From assembly GCF_000725495.1 (NCBI RefSeq), contig NZ_KL647039.1, positions 22,268-86,267 on the forward strand: a stretch of 64,000 bases of DNA, written 5' to 3'. The notes beneath the pieces were generated by a model that saw only the letters and a list, made by a program, of their open reading frames with translations, did no database searches and had not been told where the DNA came from. Position 1 is the first letter of the stretch. Each line of letters opens with the position of its first letter. The DNA comes from Streptomyces aureus. GTDB taxonomy: Bacteria; Actinomycetota; Actinomycetes; Streptomycetales; Streptomycetaceae. Below, in pieces: positions 34,079-44,281 of the stretch. The translations under genes were made by a program, and so were the position numbers.

Positions 34079-35017
34079 CTACCGCGTGGCCGTCTCCCGT
34101 GGGCCGGTGGGCTCCTCCGGGGCCGTCGGACCGTCCGGATCCTCCTCCTGTCGTTCCTGCGTCTCCTGCCCCTCGCTGCGTGTGGCCGTCCAGGCGGCCG
34201 AGTACAGCAGCAGTTTCGAGGTGAAGTTGATCCACAGGAGCAGCGCGATCGGCACCCCGAAGGCGCCGTACATGCTCTTCGACGCCACCCCGCGCATATA
34301 GCCGCTGAGCAGCAGTTTGAGCAGCTCGAACCCGACGGCGCCGATCAGCGCCGCGACGATCAGCCGGCGGCGCGGCGGCTCGACGCCGGGCAGCAGCGTG
34401 AGGACGTAGAGCAGGACCAGGAAGTCGGCGAGGACGGCCACCGCGAAGGCGACGACCTGGAGCAGGGTGGTGCCCCAGCCCTGTTCGTCGAGGCCCAGGT
34501 GCCGCGCCGACCAGCCCATCGCCGAGGAGGCGAGGGTGGAGACGGCGATGGTCAGGAGCACCGCGCCGCCGAGTCCGACGAGGATCCCCCCGTCCTTGGC
34601 CTTGCGCAGCAGGGGGTTCTCCTCGCCGTCGGGCAGCTCCCAGACCGCGCGCAGACAGTCCCGCATCTGGCCGACCCAGCCGATGCCGGTGATCAGCAGC
34701 AGGGCACCCGCGATCACCCCGATCGTGCCGGCGTTCTGCACGAGGCCCTGGATGTCCAGCTGGTCGGAGATCCCCGGCACCTGCTCGGCGAGCTTGTCCT
34801 GGAGGTCCTTCTGCTGCTGGTCGCTCAGCGTGGCCGCACCGATCGCGGCGGCCACGGTCAGCAGCGGGAACAGCGCCACGAAGCTGATGAAGGTCATCGC
34901 CGCGGCGAGCCGCGTCCACTTCACGCGGTCCAGCCGCTCGTACGACCGCCACGCGTGCGTGGCCATGAGGCGCACGACCAGAGGTCCCACGCCGGGAATC
35001 TTTGTCAGCCAGTCCAT
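34079..35017 (-). CDS. YihY/BrkB family integral membrane protein
   Basis: A 312-residue membrane protein with six helices. Family features: AAAMTFISFVALFPLLTVAAAI, LLLITGIGWVGQMRDCLRAVW, ALIGAVGFELLKLLLSGYM and FGVPIALLLWINFTSKLLLYSAAW (each quoted only in part: for example TFISFVALFPLL, GWVGQMRDC, FELLKLLLS, GVPIALLLWIN). C-terminal tail acidic, Glu/Thr/Pro-rich. Start ATG 35017 lies inside the 3' end of the gtrA-like gene (13-base overlap), so the two are coupled. Although once called ribonuclease BN, the family is membrane proteins of unknown function. Last gene of the PAP2-ubiA-gtrA unit. Confidence 0.85.
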   Translation of the reverse strand: MDWLTKIPGVGPLVVRLMATHAWRSYERLDRVKWTRLAAAMTFISFVALFPLLTVAAAIGAATLSDQQQKDLQDKLAEQVPGISDQLDIQGLVQNAGTIGVIAGALLLITGIGWVGQMRDCLRAVWELPDGEENPLLRKAKDGGILVGLGGAVLLTIAVSTLASSAMGWSARHLGLDEQGWGTTLLQVVAFAVAVLADFLVLLYVLTLLPGVEPPRRRLIVAALIGAVGFELLKLLLSGYMRGVASKSMYGAFGVPIALLLWINFTSKLLLYSAAWTATRSEGQETQERQEEDPDGPTAPEEPTGPRETATR

Positions 35018-35535
35018 GATCCGACTCTGCCCTCGCCTCGGAAAACCAGTGCCCGGGTACCCCAAAATCGCAGGACAGTGGCGAGTGCCATGCCGATTCC
35101 CGCACCGGAGACCGTGTCCGCGCGCGGCGAGGTGAAACCCAGGCCGTAGTGGGTGACGGCGATGCACAGCAGCTGGACGAGCGCGCCCGCGACGTTCACG
35201 GCGAGGAAGAGCAGGCAGCGGCGCGGCCCGCGGGCCGGGGCGTGGCGGTAGGTGCCGAGCGCGTTGCCGGCGTAGGCCACCGAGCAGCCGGCGAGGAACG
35301 ACAGCGCCTTGGCGGTCAGCGGGTCGAGGCCCGCCGGGCCCCGGAGCCAGACGAAGAGGCCGAGGTCGGCCGCGTAGGCGAGGGCACCGGCCGCGGCGAA
35401 CCCGAGGACCTCGCGCAGGAACCGCCCGCGGGCCGTCCCGGGATCCGCCGCCGGCTTCGTGCCGGTGCTCCCCGGGCCGGCCGCCGCGGGTGCGGTCAGG
35501 AGCCCGGGGCCGGGCCGCTCCTCGGTGACGCTCAC
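35005..35535 (-). CDS. GtrA family membrane protein
   Basis: A 176-residue protein with four helices from about residue 35 on, matching GtrA: EVLGFAAAGALAYAADLGLF, KALSFLAGCSVAYAGNALGTY and VLRFWGTRALVF. GtrA proteins are thought to move or help reorient polyprenyl-linked sugars; the mycobacterial relative Rv3789 acts with decaprenylphosphoryl arabinose. GTG 35535 overlaps the ubiA stop (GTGA). The context of ubiA, PAP2, dprE1 and dprE2 fits this role. Confidence 0.85.
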   Translation of the reverse strand: MSVTEERPGPGLLTAPAAAGPGSTGTKPAADPGTARGRFLREVLGFAAAGALAYAADLGLFVWLRGPAGLDPLTAKALSFLAGCSVAYAGNALGTYRHAPARGPRRCLLFLAVNVAGALVQLLCIAVTHYGLGFTSPRADTVSGAGIGMALATVLRFWGTRALVFRGEGRVGSWTG

Positions 35536-36476
35536 CAGTTGGCCACGGCGAGCCCGTACATCGCCAGCCAGACCAGGCCGATGAGGGCGAGCGGGCGGTC
35601 GCGCAGGACCACGTCCTCGGGCTCGCCCGCGGTGCCCCGGTCGGCGAAGACCGCGTAGCGCAGGACGGCGAGGATGAAGGCGACCATGGACAGCTGGCGC
35701 CAGGGCAGCAGGCCGGCGTTCGGCACCCCGCCCTCCTCCAGGGCCCACAGGCAGTAGCCGAGGACCGAGACCCCGGCGGCCAGCTGCCAGACGAAACGCA
35801 GGTAGCCGGTCGTGTACTCGGTGAGCAGCGCGCGGGTGGCCCCCGCCTTCCCCGCCATCTGCACGGCCTCGGAGTAACGCTTCGCCGCGACCATGAACAG
35901 GGCCCCGAATCCGGTGGTGATCAGGAACCAGCGTGAGAGCGGGATGCCGAGGGCCAGGCCGCCGATCATGGCCCGCATCAGGAACCCGGTCGTGACGACG
36001 ACGAGGTCGACGACGAGCACGTGCTTCAGGCTGACGCAGTACGCCAGTTGCATGCCGAGGTACGCGGTCAGCAGGGCGCAGACGGGGACCGAGCAGAGCC
36101 AGGCGGCGACCGCGGGCGCGAGGACGCCGAGGGTGCCGCCGACGGCGTACGCGGCGGGGACGGGGACCTGGCCGGCGGCGACCGGGCGGTGCCGCTTCAC
36201 CGGGTGGGCGCGGTCGGCGGCGGCGTCCCGGGCGTCGTTGATCAGATAGACGGCGGCGGCGCAGGCGGTGAACAGCACGAAGACCAGCGCGAGCCGGCCG
36301 AAGGCGTACGGGGTGAACAGCCGGCCGGCGGCGGCAGGGGCGGCCACGACCAGCACGTTCTTGACCCACTGGCGGGGGCGCGCGGTCCGCAGGAGGCCGC
36401 GCAGCAGCCCGGTCAGCGTCCGCGGCGGCGGGGCCATGACCGGGGCGCGCTCCAGCAGCGCGGTGCGCTCAGCCAT
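35532..36476 (-). CDS. Decaprenyl-phosphate phosphoribosyltransferase (UbiA family)
   Basis: Membrane prenyltransferase-fold enzyme, 314 residues, about nine helices, predicted to join phosphoribosyl pyrophosphate to polyprenyl phosphate (first membrane step of decaprenylphosphoryl-arabinose synthesis, as Rv3806c). Signatures: RPRQWVKNVLV, the Mg-binding YLINDARDAAADRAHPVKR followed by RP, and the second Asp region AYCVSLKHVLVVDLVVV. ATG 36476 overlaps the PAP2 stop by eight bases; the stop overlaps the gtrA start. The HPxKRxRP context distinguishes it from protohaem or quinone UbiA enzymes. Confidence 0.9.
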   Translation of the reverse strand: MAERTALLERAPVMAPPPRTLTGLLRGLLRTARPRQWVKNVLVVAAPAAAGRLFTPYAFGRLALVFVLFTACAAAVYLINDARDAAADRAHPVKRHRPVAAGQVPVPAAYAVGGTLGVLAPAVAAWLCSVPVCALLTAYLGMQLAYCVSLKHVLVVDLVVVTTGFLMRAMIGGLALGIPLSRWFLITTGFGALFMVAAKRYSEAVQMAGKAGATRALLTEYTTGYLRFVWQLAAGVSVLGYCLWALEEGGVPNAGLLPWRQLSMVAFILAVLRYAVFADRGTAGEPEDVVLRDRPLALIGLVWLAMYGLAVANW

Positions 36477-37086
36477 GGCCGGCCCCGATCCAGCGGGCGC
36501 CCAGGCCCGCCGCCGCGGCGCCCAGGGCCGCTCCGGCGGCGACGTCCGTGGGGTAGTGGACCCCGACGACCAGGCGTGAGAGGCACATCGCGGCGGCGAG
36601 CGGGGGGACGGCGTACGCGCCCAGCGCCCCGTAGGCCACCGCGGCGGCGGTGGCGGAGGCGGCGTGCGAGCTGGGGAAGGAGTGCCGTCCCGCGGTGCGC
36701 ACCCGGGGTGCCAGGTGTGCGGGGCGCGGACGGCGCACGATCCGCTTCACTCCCATGCTCGCGAGGTGCGCGCCTGCGGTGAGCGCCGTCGCGCGCAGCC
36801 ACGCGCTCCGCCGGTTCCGGTCGGCGGCCGCGGCCGCGGCCCCGGCTGCGAGCCAGAGGGCGCCGTGCTCCCCGCTCCAGGACAGGGCGCGTGCCGCGGC
36901 CGCGACACGCGGGTCCTCGCCCCAGGCGTGGAACACGCCCAGCAGCCGGCGGTCCACGCCGTCGGGCGGGCGGTCCTCGCCGTCGAGCCGGTGGGGCACG
37001 GCGTCCGGCCGGCGGTCCGGGGCACCGCGGCGGCCATGGTCGTCAAGCCGCCGATCCGTCGCGTCACGGTCGTCAAGGTCGTCCAT
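36469..37086 (-). CDS. PAP2 family phosphatase, probable phosphoribosyl-polyprenol 5-phosphatase
   Basis: A 205-residue membrane phosphatase. The first 45 residues are Asp/Arg-rich and cytoplasmic; helices follow. The three PAP2 motifs are complete: KRIVRRPRP, PSSHAASA and SRLVVGVHYPTD. In mycobacteria the equivalent (Rv3807c) sits beside ubiA and removes the 5-phosphate from the phosphoribosyl lipid. ATG 37086; overlaps ubiA by eight bases. First gene of the leftward unit, divergent from dprE1. Confidence 0.88.
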   Translation of the reverse strand: MDDLDDRDATDRRLDDHGRRGAPDRRPDAVPHRLDGEDRPPDGVDRRLLGVFHAWGEDPRVAAAARALSWSGEHGALWLAAGAAAAAADRNRRSAWLRATALTAGAHLASMGVKRIVRRPRPAHLAPRVRTAGRHSFPSSHAASATAAAVAYGALGAYAVPPLAAAMCLSRLVVGVHYPTDVAAGAALGAAAAGLGARWIGAGHG

Positions 37087-37215
37087 GTGATGCCACTCTT
37101 CTAGGGAGCGGTCGCAGAACTACGGCAATCTTGGACGACATCCCATTAATCACCCATTTCGGTGAGGAGCCGGGAGCGCTGGGCGGAATGCCCCGTCACG
37201 CCCCCTCTGCGGCGC

Positions 37216-37221
37216 TACGGT
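37216..37221 (+). promoter_or_regulatory. -10 box for a leaderless dprE1 transcript
   Basis: TACGGT, a perfect fit to the TASVDT pattern, ends seven bases before the ATG at 37229; no ribosome site lies between. Confidence 0.55.
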
Positions 37222-37228
37222 CACGGGC

Positions 37229-38578
37229 ATGCCTGCCGACTCCGTCTCCGTCACGGGTTGGGGCCGCACCGCCCCGACCACCGCCCGTCTGGTCCGTCCG
37301 CGCACCTACGGGGAGGCGGCGGCCGCGGTCCGGGAGTGCGGGGCGCGGGGCGGGATCGCCCGGGGGCTCGGACGGGCGTACGGCGACGCCGCGCAGAACG
37401 CGGGCGGGGCGGTGCTCGACATGACGGGCCTGGACCGGATCCACGCCGTCGACGCGGGCGGCGGCACGGTCCTGTGCGACGCGGGGGTCTCCCTGCACCG
37501 GCTCATGGAGGTCCTCCTCCCCCTCGGCTGGTTCGTGCCGGTGACACCGGGGACCCGCTACGTGACCGTCGGCGGCGCGATCGGCGCGGACATCCACGGC
37601 AAGAACCACCACGTGTCCGGCTCCTTCTCCCGGCACGTCCTGTCCTTCGAGCTGCTGACGGCGGACGGCGAGATCAGGACGGTCGGGCGCGGCACCCCGC
37701 TGTTCGACGCCACGGCGGGGGGCATGGGGCTGACCGGGGTGATCCTGACGGCGACCGTCCGGCTCCAGCCGGTGGAGAGCGCCCTGATGTCCGTCGACAC
37801 CGAACGCGCGACGGACCTGGACGACCTGATGGCGCGGCTCACCACCGGCGACCACCGCTACCGCTACTCGGTCGCCTGGATCGACCTCCTCGCGCGCGGG
37901 GCGCGGACGGGACGCTCGGTGCTGACCCGAGGCGATCACGCCCCGCTGGACGCGCTGCCCCCGCGGGCCCGCAGGCACCCGCTCGCGTTCCGCCCCTCCC
38001 GGCTGCCGGCCGCCCCCGCCTTCGTACCGGAAGGACTTCTCGGCCGGACGACGGTCGGACTGTTCAACGAGCTCTGGTACCGCAAGGCGCCGCGCGCGCG
38101 GCGGGGTGAACTCCAGCCGATCCCGGCCTTCTTCCACCCCCTGGACGGGGTGCCGCACTGGAACCGCGTCTACGGGCGCGGCGGCTTCGTCCAGTACCAG
38201 TTCGTCGTCGGACACGGCCGGGAGGAGACCCTGCGCCGGATCGTGCGGCGCATCTCCGAACGCGGCTGCCCGTCCTTCCTCGCCGTCCTGAAGCGCTTCG
38301 GGGAGGGCGATCCGGGCTGGCTGTCGTTCCCGGTGCCCGGCTGGACCCTCGCCCTGGACATCCCGGCGAACCTGCCGGGCCTCGGCGCCTTCCTCGACGA
38401 GCTCGACGAGGAGGTGGCGGGGGCCGGGGGCCGTGTGTACCTCGCCAAGGACGCCCGGCTGCGGCCCGAACTGCTGGCCGCGATGTACCCCCGGCTCGGC
38501 GCGTTCCGTTCGCTGCGCCGGGAGCTGGACCCACGGGGCGTGTTCACCTCGGACCTGTCCCGCCGTCTCGGCCTGTAG
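37229..38578 (+). CDS. dprE1: Decaprenylphosphoryl-beta-D-ribose oxidase DprE1-like
   Basis: FAD enzyme oxidising the 2-hydroxyl of polyprenylphosphoryl ribose to the keto form, 449 residues. Strong match to the mycobacterial enzyme: GWGRTAPTTARLVRP, GGIARGLGRAYGDAAQN, PVTPGTRYVTVGGAIGADIHG followed by KNHH, GSFSRHV, LTADGEIRTVG, and the C-terminal YLAKDAR with the active-site Lys. In place of the benzothiazinone-target Cys387 (GWNICVD in M. tuberculosis) it has Ala375 (GWTLALD). The YHVSGSFS region keeps the His pair. ATG 37229 with a leaderless-type promoter. Works with dprE2 downstream. Confidence 0.92.
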   Translation: MPADSVSVTGWGRTAPTTARLVRPRTYGEAAAAVRECGARGGIARGLGRAYGDAAQNAGGAVLDMTGLDRIHAVDAGGGTVLCDAGVSLHRLMEVLLPLGWFVPVTPGTRYVTVGGAIGADIHGKNHHVSGSFSRHVLSFELLTADGEIRTVGRGTPLFDATAGGMGLTGVILTATVRLQPVESALMSVDTERATDLDDLMARLTTGDHRYRYSVAWIDLLARGARTGRSVLTRGDHAPLDALPPRARRHPLAFRPSRLPAAPAFVPEGLLGRTTVGLFNELWYRKAPRARRGELQPIPAFFHPLDGVPHWNRVYGRGGFVQYQFVVGHGREETLRRIVRRISERGCPSFLAVLKRFGEGDPGWLSFPVPGWTLALDIPANLPGLGAFLDELDEEVAGAGGRVYLAKDARLRPELLAAMYPRLGAFRSLRRELDPRGVFTSDLSRRLGL

Positions 38579-38653
38579 CCCCCGCCGTTCCCCGGCACGG
38601 GGAGCGCCCGCCCCGCCCTCCCCTCCGGTTCCCGCCTCAAGGAGCTAGCTGTC

Positions 38654-39409
38654 ATGAAGGACGCCTTCGGTCTCCCCCAGTCCCTGCTGGTCCTCGGCGG
38701 CACGTCCGAGATCGCGCTGGCCACCGCGCGCCGGCTGATCACCCGGCGCACCCGGGCGGTGTGGCTCGCCGGACGGCCGACGCCCGCGCTGGAGGAGGCC
38801 GCCGGGCGACTGCGCGGGCTCGGCGCGGACGTCCGTACCGTCGCCTTCGACGCCCTCGATCCCGAGTCCCACGAGGCCGTGCTGGGCAAGGTCTTCGCCG
38901 AGGGCGACATCGACATGGTGCTGATGGCGTTCGGGGTGCTCGGCGACCAGGCCGTGGACGAGAAGGAGCCGGTCGCGGCGGTCCGGGTCGCGCAGACGAA
39001 CTACACGGGCGCGGTGTCCTCGGGCCTGGTGTGCGCGCGGGCGTTGCAGACGCAGGGCCACGGCTCGCTGGTGGTGCTGTCCTCGGTCGCGGGCGAACGC
39101 GCCCGCCGCTCGAACTTCATCTACGGCTCCAGCAAGGCGGGCCTGGACGCCTTCGCGCAGGGCCTGGGCGACGCCCTGCACGGCACCGGCGCGCACGTCA
39201 TGGTCGTACGCCCCGGGTTCGTCCGCACGCGGATGACGGCCCACCTCCCGGAGGTGCCGCTGTCGACGACGCCGGAGGCGGTCGCCGCGGCGATCGAGCT
39301 GGGACTGAGGCGCCGCTCGGAGACGGTGTGGGTGCCGGGGGCGCTGAGGATGGTCATGTCGGCGCTGCGGCACACACCGCGGGCGGTGTTCCGGCGGCTG
39401 CCGGTCTGA
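38654..39409 (+). CDS. dprE2: Decaprenylphosphoryl-2-keto-ribose reductase DprE2-like
   Basis: Short-chain dehydrogenase, 251 residues, predicted to reduce the DprE1 product to polyprenylphosphoryl arabinose. The Rossmann motif is the DprE2 form LVLGGTSEIALA rather than TGxxxGIG; NYTGAV, SSVAGERARRSNFIYG and the catalytic YGSSK are present, and PGFVRTRMTAHLPEVPLST matches the family. ATG 38654 has AAGGAG ten bases upstream. It is 75 bases after dprE1 on the same strand and ends before convergent hairpin repeats. Confidence 0.92.
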   Translation: MKDAFGLPQSLLVLGGTSEIALATARRLITRRTRAVWLAGRPTPALEEAAGRLRGLGADVRTVAFDALDPESHEAVLGKVFAEGDIDMVLMAFGVLGDQAVDEKEPVAAVRVAQTNYTGAVSSGLVCARALQTQGHGSLVVLSSVAGERARRSNFIYGSSKAGLDAFAQGLGDALHGTGAHVMVVRPGFVRTRMTAHLPEVPLSTTPEAVAAAIELGLRRRSETVWVPGALRMVMSALRHTPRAVFRRLPV

Positions 39410-39421
39410 GGCGGGACCCCC

Positions 39422-39505
39422 AGGGCCTGTCCGGCGATCCCCGTCCGGCAGGCCCTAGGGCCTGTCTGACAATTCCCGTCTGCCCGGCGACGCCATGCAG
39501 GCCCT
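39422..39505. repeat. Two tandem inverted repeats built from AGGGCCTG/CAGGCCCT
   Basis: AGGGCCTG at 39422-39429 and 39457-39464 and its inverse CAGGCCCT at 39449-39456 and 39498-39505 form two adjoining stem-loops. The segment after each left arm is also repeated (TGTCCGGCGATCCCCGTC versus TGTCTGACAATTCCCGTC). It sits between convergent dprE2 and the RNA-ligase-like gene, touching the stop of the latter. It may be a dispersed repeat acting as bidirectional terminator. Confidence 0.8.
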
Positions 39506-40085
39506 AGAGCGCCGGCAGTGTGGTGTCGTGCTCGGGCGAGGAGGCCTGCGGGGGCACCACCGCGCCGCCGAAGACGAACTCGCGGAGCTTGCGCCACACC
39601 CCGTCGGCGCCCTGTTCGTAGAGCGCGAACCCGGTGCAGGGCCATCCGGCCTCGTACCCGGAGAGCGCCTCGAAGGCGTGGTCCATCGCCTCCTCGGCGA
39701 TGCCGTGGGCCACGGTGACGTGCGGGTGGTACGGGAACTGCAGCTCGCGGGGTACGGGGCCCGAGGCGTCCCGGACCTGCTTCTGCAGCCAGGTGCAGGC
39801 CTCCGCGCCCTCGGCCACCCGGACGTACACGACCGGCGACAGGGGGCGGAAGGTGCCCGTGCCGGACAGCAGCATCGGGAACGGGCGCCCGGCGGCGGCG
39901 ACGTCCATGAGGTGCGCCTCGATCGCGGGCAGCGCCGCGTCCTCGACCTCGGTCGGCGGCAGCAGGGTGACGTGCGTGGGAATGCAGCAAGCCGCGGGGT
40001 CGCCGAAGCCCGCGCGCCGCTCCTGGAGCAGGCTGCCGTGAGGCTCCGGGACCGCGATCGACACACCGATCGTTACGGTCCCCAC
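39504..40085 (-). CDS. 2'-5' RNA ligase/2H phosphoesterase family protein
   Basis: A 193-residue protein of the 2H phosphoesterase superfamily with both catalytic motifs: HVTLLPP (residues 38-44) and HPHVTVAHG (about 119-127). Family members ligate or cut 2'-5' or cyclic phosphates in RNA. Start GTG 40085 has GGAGA upstream. It lies downstream of trpS on the same strand, separated by a terminator and 218 bases, so it should have its own promoter. No other RNA-repair gene is near. Confidence 0.85.
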   Translation of the reverse strand: MGTVTIGVSIAVPEPHGSLLQERRAGFGDPAACCIPTHVTLLPPTEVEDAALPAIEAHLMDVAAAGRPFPMLLSGTGTFRPLSPVVYVRVAEGAEACTWLQKQVRDASGPVPRELQFPYHPHVTVAHGIAEEAMDHAFEALSGYEAGWPCTGFALYEQGADGVWRKLREFVFGGAVVPPQASSPEHDTTLPAL

Positions 40086-40260
40086 GTCGTCTCCTGTTCG
40101 TTGTCGGTGCTCAGGGCTGTTCGGTGGTGCTGCGCGGACGGAGGCGATCGCTCGGCCTGCTCCCGCCTTCGACTGTACGGCGATATGACCCGCAATCGGC
40201 CGTCACAGCAGTGTCGCGCTCGTCTCGTACTGACTGCCGAAGGTGGTGTGGTAGGGGCCG

Positions 40261-40290
40261 CGCCGCCGCCGTACGGTCGCACGTACGGCG
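40261..40290 (-). terminator. trpS terminator
   Basis: CGCCGCCGTACG (40261-40272) pairs perfectly with CGTACGGCGGCG (40279-40290) around a six-base loop, 13 bases past the trpS stop codon. Confidence 0.85.
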
Positions 40291-40303
40291 GCGGAAGGGG
40301 CCG

Positions 40304-42423
<2,120 letters not shown>

Positions 42424-42493
42424 GGCCTCAACCTCACCGGAGCCGGGGGAGTCCCGGTCCGGGGGGGGTGATCCGGTCCTGGGCCGGTCCGTT

Positions 42494-42519
42494 CCGGGGC
42501 CGGACGGATCCGGCCCCGG
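42494..42519. terminator. Terminator between convergent genes (glyA side)
   Basis: CCGGGGCCGG (42494-42503) pairs perfectly with CCGGCCCCGG (42510-42519) around ACGGAT, 15 bases beyond the glyA stop. Confidence 0.75.
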
Positions 42520-42533
42520 CGCGGAGCGGTGTC

Positions 42534-43979
42534 TCAGCCGAGGTCGATCTCGGGGTACAGCGGGAACGGGGCGAGCAGGTCGCTCGCGCGGTGGGCGATC
42601 TCGTCGGAGATCTTCGTGTCCAGGACGTGCTGCGCCTTGGACGGCGCGCCCTTGGCGGTGGTGCCCGGCTCGGCCGTGGTCAGGACCCGGTCGATCAGCG
42701 CGGCGATCTCGTCCATCTCGGTCGCGCCGAGGCCACGGGTGGTCAGCGCGGGCGTGCCGATCCGGATGCCGGAGGTGTACCAGGCGCCGTTCGGGTCGGC
42801 GGGGATCGCGTTGCGGTTGGTGACGATGCCCGAGTCCAGCAGCGCGGACTCGGCCTGCCGGCCCGTCAGGCCGTAGGAGGAGGCGACGTCGATGAGGTTG
42901 AGGTGGTTGTCCGTGCCGCCGGTGACCAGGGTGGCGCCGCGGCGCATCAGGCCCTCGGCCAGGGCACGGGAGTTGTCGACGACGGCCTGGGCGTAGTCGC
43001 GGAACTCGGGCCGGCGGGCCTCGGCGAGCGCGACCGCCTTGGCGGCCATGACGTGGGGCAGCGGGCCGCCGAGGACCATCGGGCAGCCGCGGTCGACCTG
43101 CTCGGCGAGGGTCTCGTCGCACAGGACCATGCCGCCGCGCGGGCCGCGGAGCGACTTGTGCGTGGTGGTGGTGACGATCTGGGCGTGCGGGACCGGGTCG
43201 AAGTCGCCGGTGAGGACCTTGCCCGCGACCAGGCCGGCGAAGTGCGCCATGTCGACCATGAGGGTGGCGCCGACCTCGTCGGCGATCTCCCGCATGATCC
43301 GGAAGTTCACCAGGCGGGGGTACGCGGAGTAGCCGGCGACGATGATCAGCGGCTTGAACTCGCGGGCGGAGACGCGCAGGGCCTCGTAGTCGATGAGACC
43401 GGTGGCCGGGTCGGTGCCGTAGGAACGCTGGTCGAACATCTTGCCGGAGATGTTCGGGCGGAATCCGTGCGTCAGGTGGCCGCCGGCGTCCAGGGACAAG
43501 CCGAGCATGCGCTGGTTGCCGAAGGCCTGGCGCAGTTCCGCCCAGTCGGCCTCGGAGAGGTCGTTGACGTTGCGGACGCCGGCCTTCGCGAGGGCCGGGA
43601 CCTCCACACGGGCGGCGAGGACGGCCCAGAAGGCGACGAGGTTCGCGTCGATGCCGGAGTGCGGCTGGGCGTAGGCGTGTTCGGCGCCGAACAGCTCGCG
43701 GGCGTGCTCGGCGGCGAGGGCCTCGACGGTGTCGACGTTGCGGCAGCCGGCGTAGAAGCGGCGCCCGACGGTGCCCTCGGCGTACTTGTCGCTGAACCAG
43801 TTGCCCATGGCCAGGAGGGTGGCCGGGGAGGCGTAGTTCTCGGACGCGATCAGCTTCAGCATGTCGCGCTGGTCGGCGACTTCCTGGCCGATGGCGTCGG
43901 CGACGCGGGGCTCCACGGCCCGGATCACGTCGAGGGCGCTGCGGAAGGCGGTGGACTCGGTGGAAAGGGGCTCTGGCAT
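42534..43979 (-). CDS. glyA: Serine hydroxymethyltransferase
   Basis: PLP enzyme converting serine and tetrahydrofolate to glycine and methylene-tetrahydrofolate, 481 residues, about 60 longer than the E. coli enzyme. Motifs: [27 protein letters not shown] begins the substrate site (LIASENY), [12 protein letters not shown], the PLP lysine in [14 protein letters not shown], and [11 protein letters not shown]. The extra length lies in the segment around residues 125-180 ([20 protein letters not shown] region). ATG 43979 has CGGAGG five bases upstream. Its leader contains a ZTP riboswitch, linking glycine and one-carbon supply to purine pathway status. Confidence 0.96.
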   Translation of the reverse strand: MPEPLSTESTAFRSALDVIRAVEPRVADAIGQEVADQRDMLKLIASENYASPATLLAMGNWFSDKYAEGTVGRRFYAGCRNVDTVEALAAEHARELFGAEHAYAQPHSGIDANLVAFWAVLAARVEVPALAKAGVRNVNDLSEADWAELRQAFGNQRMLGLSLDAGGHLTHGFRPNISGKMFDQRSYGTDPATGLIDYEALRVSAREFKPLIIVAGYSAYPRLVNFRIMREIADEVGATLMVDMAHFAGLVAGKVLTGDFDPVPHAQIVTTTTHKSLRGPRGGMVLCDETLAEQVDRGCPMVLGGPLPHVMAAKAVALAEARRPEFRDYAQAVVDNSRALAEGLMRRGATLVTGGTDNHLNLIDVASSYGLTGRQAESALLDSGIVTNRNAIPADPNGAWYTSGIRIGTPALTTRGLGATEMDEIAALIDRVLTTAEPGTTAKGAPSKAQHVLDTKISDEIAHRASDLLAPFPLYPEIDLG

Positions 43980-44011
43980 GACGGCCTCCGGACGTTGTCA
44001 TCAGCGTTCAC

Positions 44012-44185
44012 GGGTCGGCCCAGGCGCACGGCACTGTGGTGCCACGACTCCTCGCCCGGACACTCCGGGCCCCTCGGAACGGCCTGCTTCTCCGTCCAGA
44101 GGTCCGGGATCGCCCCGGGGAAGCCACAGCGCGGGTGCCGCTCCCCGATGGTCGGTCCCATCCCAGCGCGCCAGTCACGGCCCCG
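44012..44185 (-). ncRNA. ZTP (pfl) riboswitch in the glyA leader
   Basis: On the minus strand the leader carries CGTGACTGGCG (about 44180-44168), then GGGACCGACC and GGGGAGCGGC, and the 3' element GCGCCTGGGCC (about 44027-44017), the conserved blocks of the pfl/ZTP aptamer in the right order. A TAGGCT -10 box at 44192-44197 places the transcript start just ahead of the aptamer. The glyA ribosome site follows about 25 bases after the 3' block, so translational or terminator control is possible. ZTP aptamers are known upstream of glyA and purine/one-carbon genes. Confidence 0.9.
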
Positions 44186-44213
44186 TCGATCAGCCTACCG
44201 GGCGCGCCGGATC

Positions 44214-44228
44214 ACCGGGGTCCCCGGT
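44214..44228. promoter_or_regulatory. 15-bp palindrome between glyA and rocD
   Basis: ACCGGGG-T-CCCCGGT is a perfect inverted repeat. It covers the expected -35 of the glyA promoter and lies 54 bases upstream of the rocD start, so it could be an operator for both. No regulator is assigned. Confidence 0.4.
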
Positions 44229-44281
44229 CCACCATGCGAGCGACGATAGGAAGGAGGCCACCAGCCCAGAACGGAGATCCC

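Noticed and set aside
35005..36369. Single 454-codon gene covering ubiA region and gtrA
   Set aside because: The upstream two-thirds are out of frame with the clear UbiA protein; only the GtrA part from GTG 35535 is real.
43980..44281. Glycine riboswitch upstream of glyA
   Set aside because: The conserved blocks fit the ZTP (pfl) aptamer, not the glycine aptamer.
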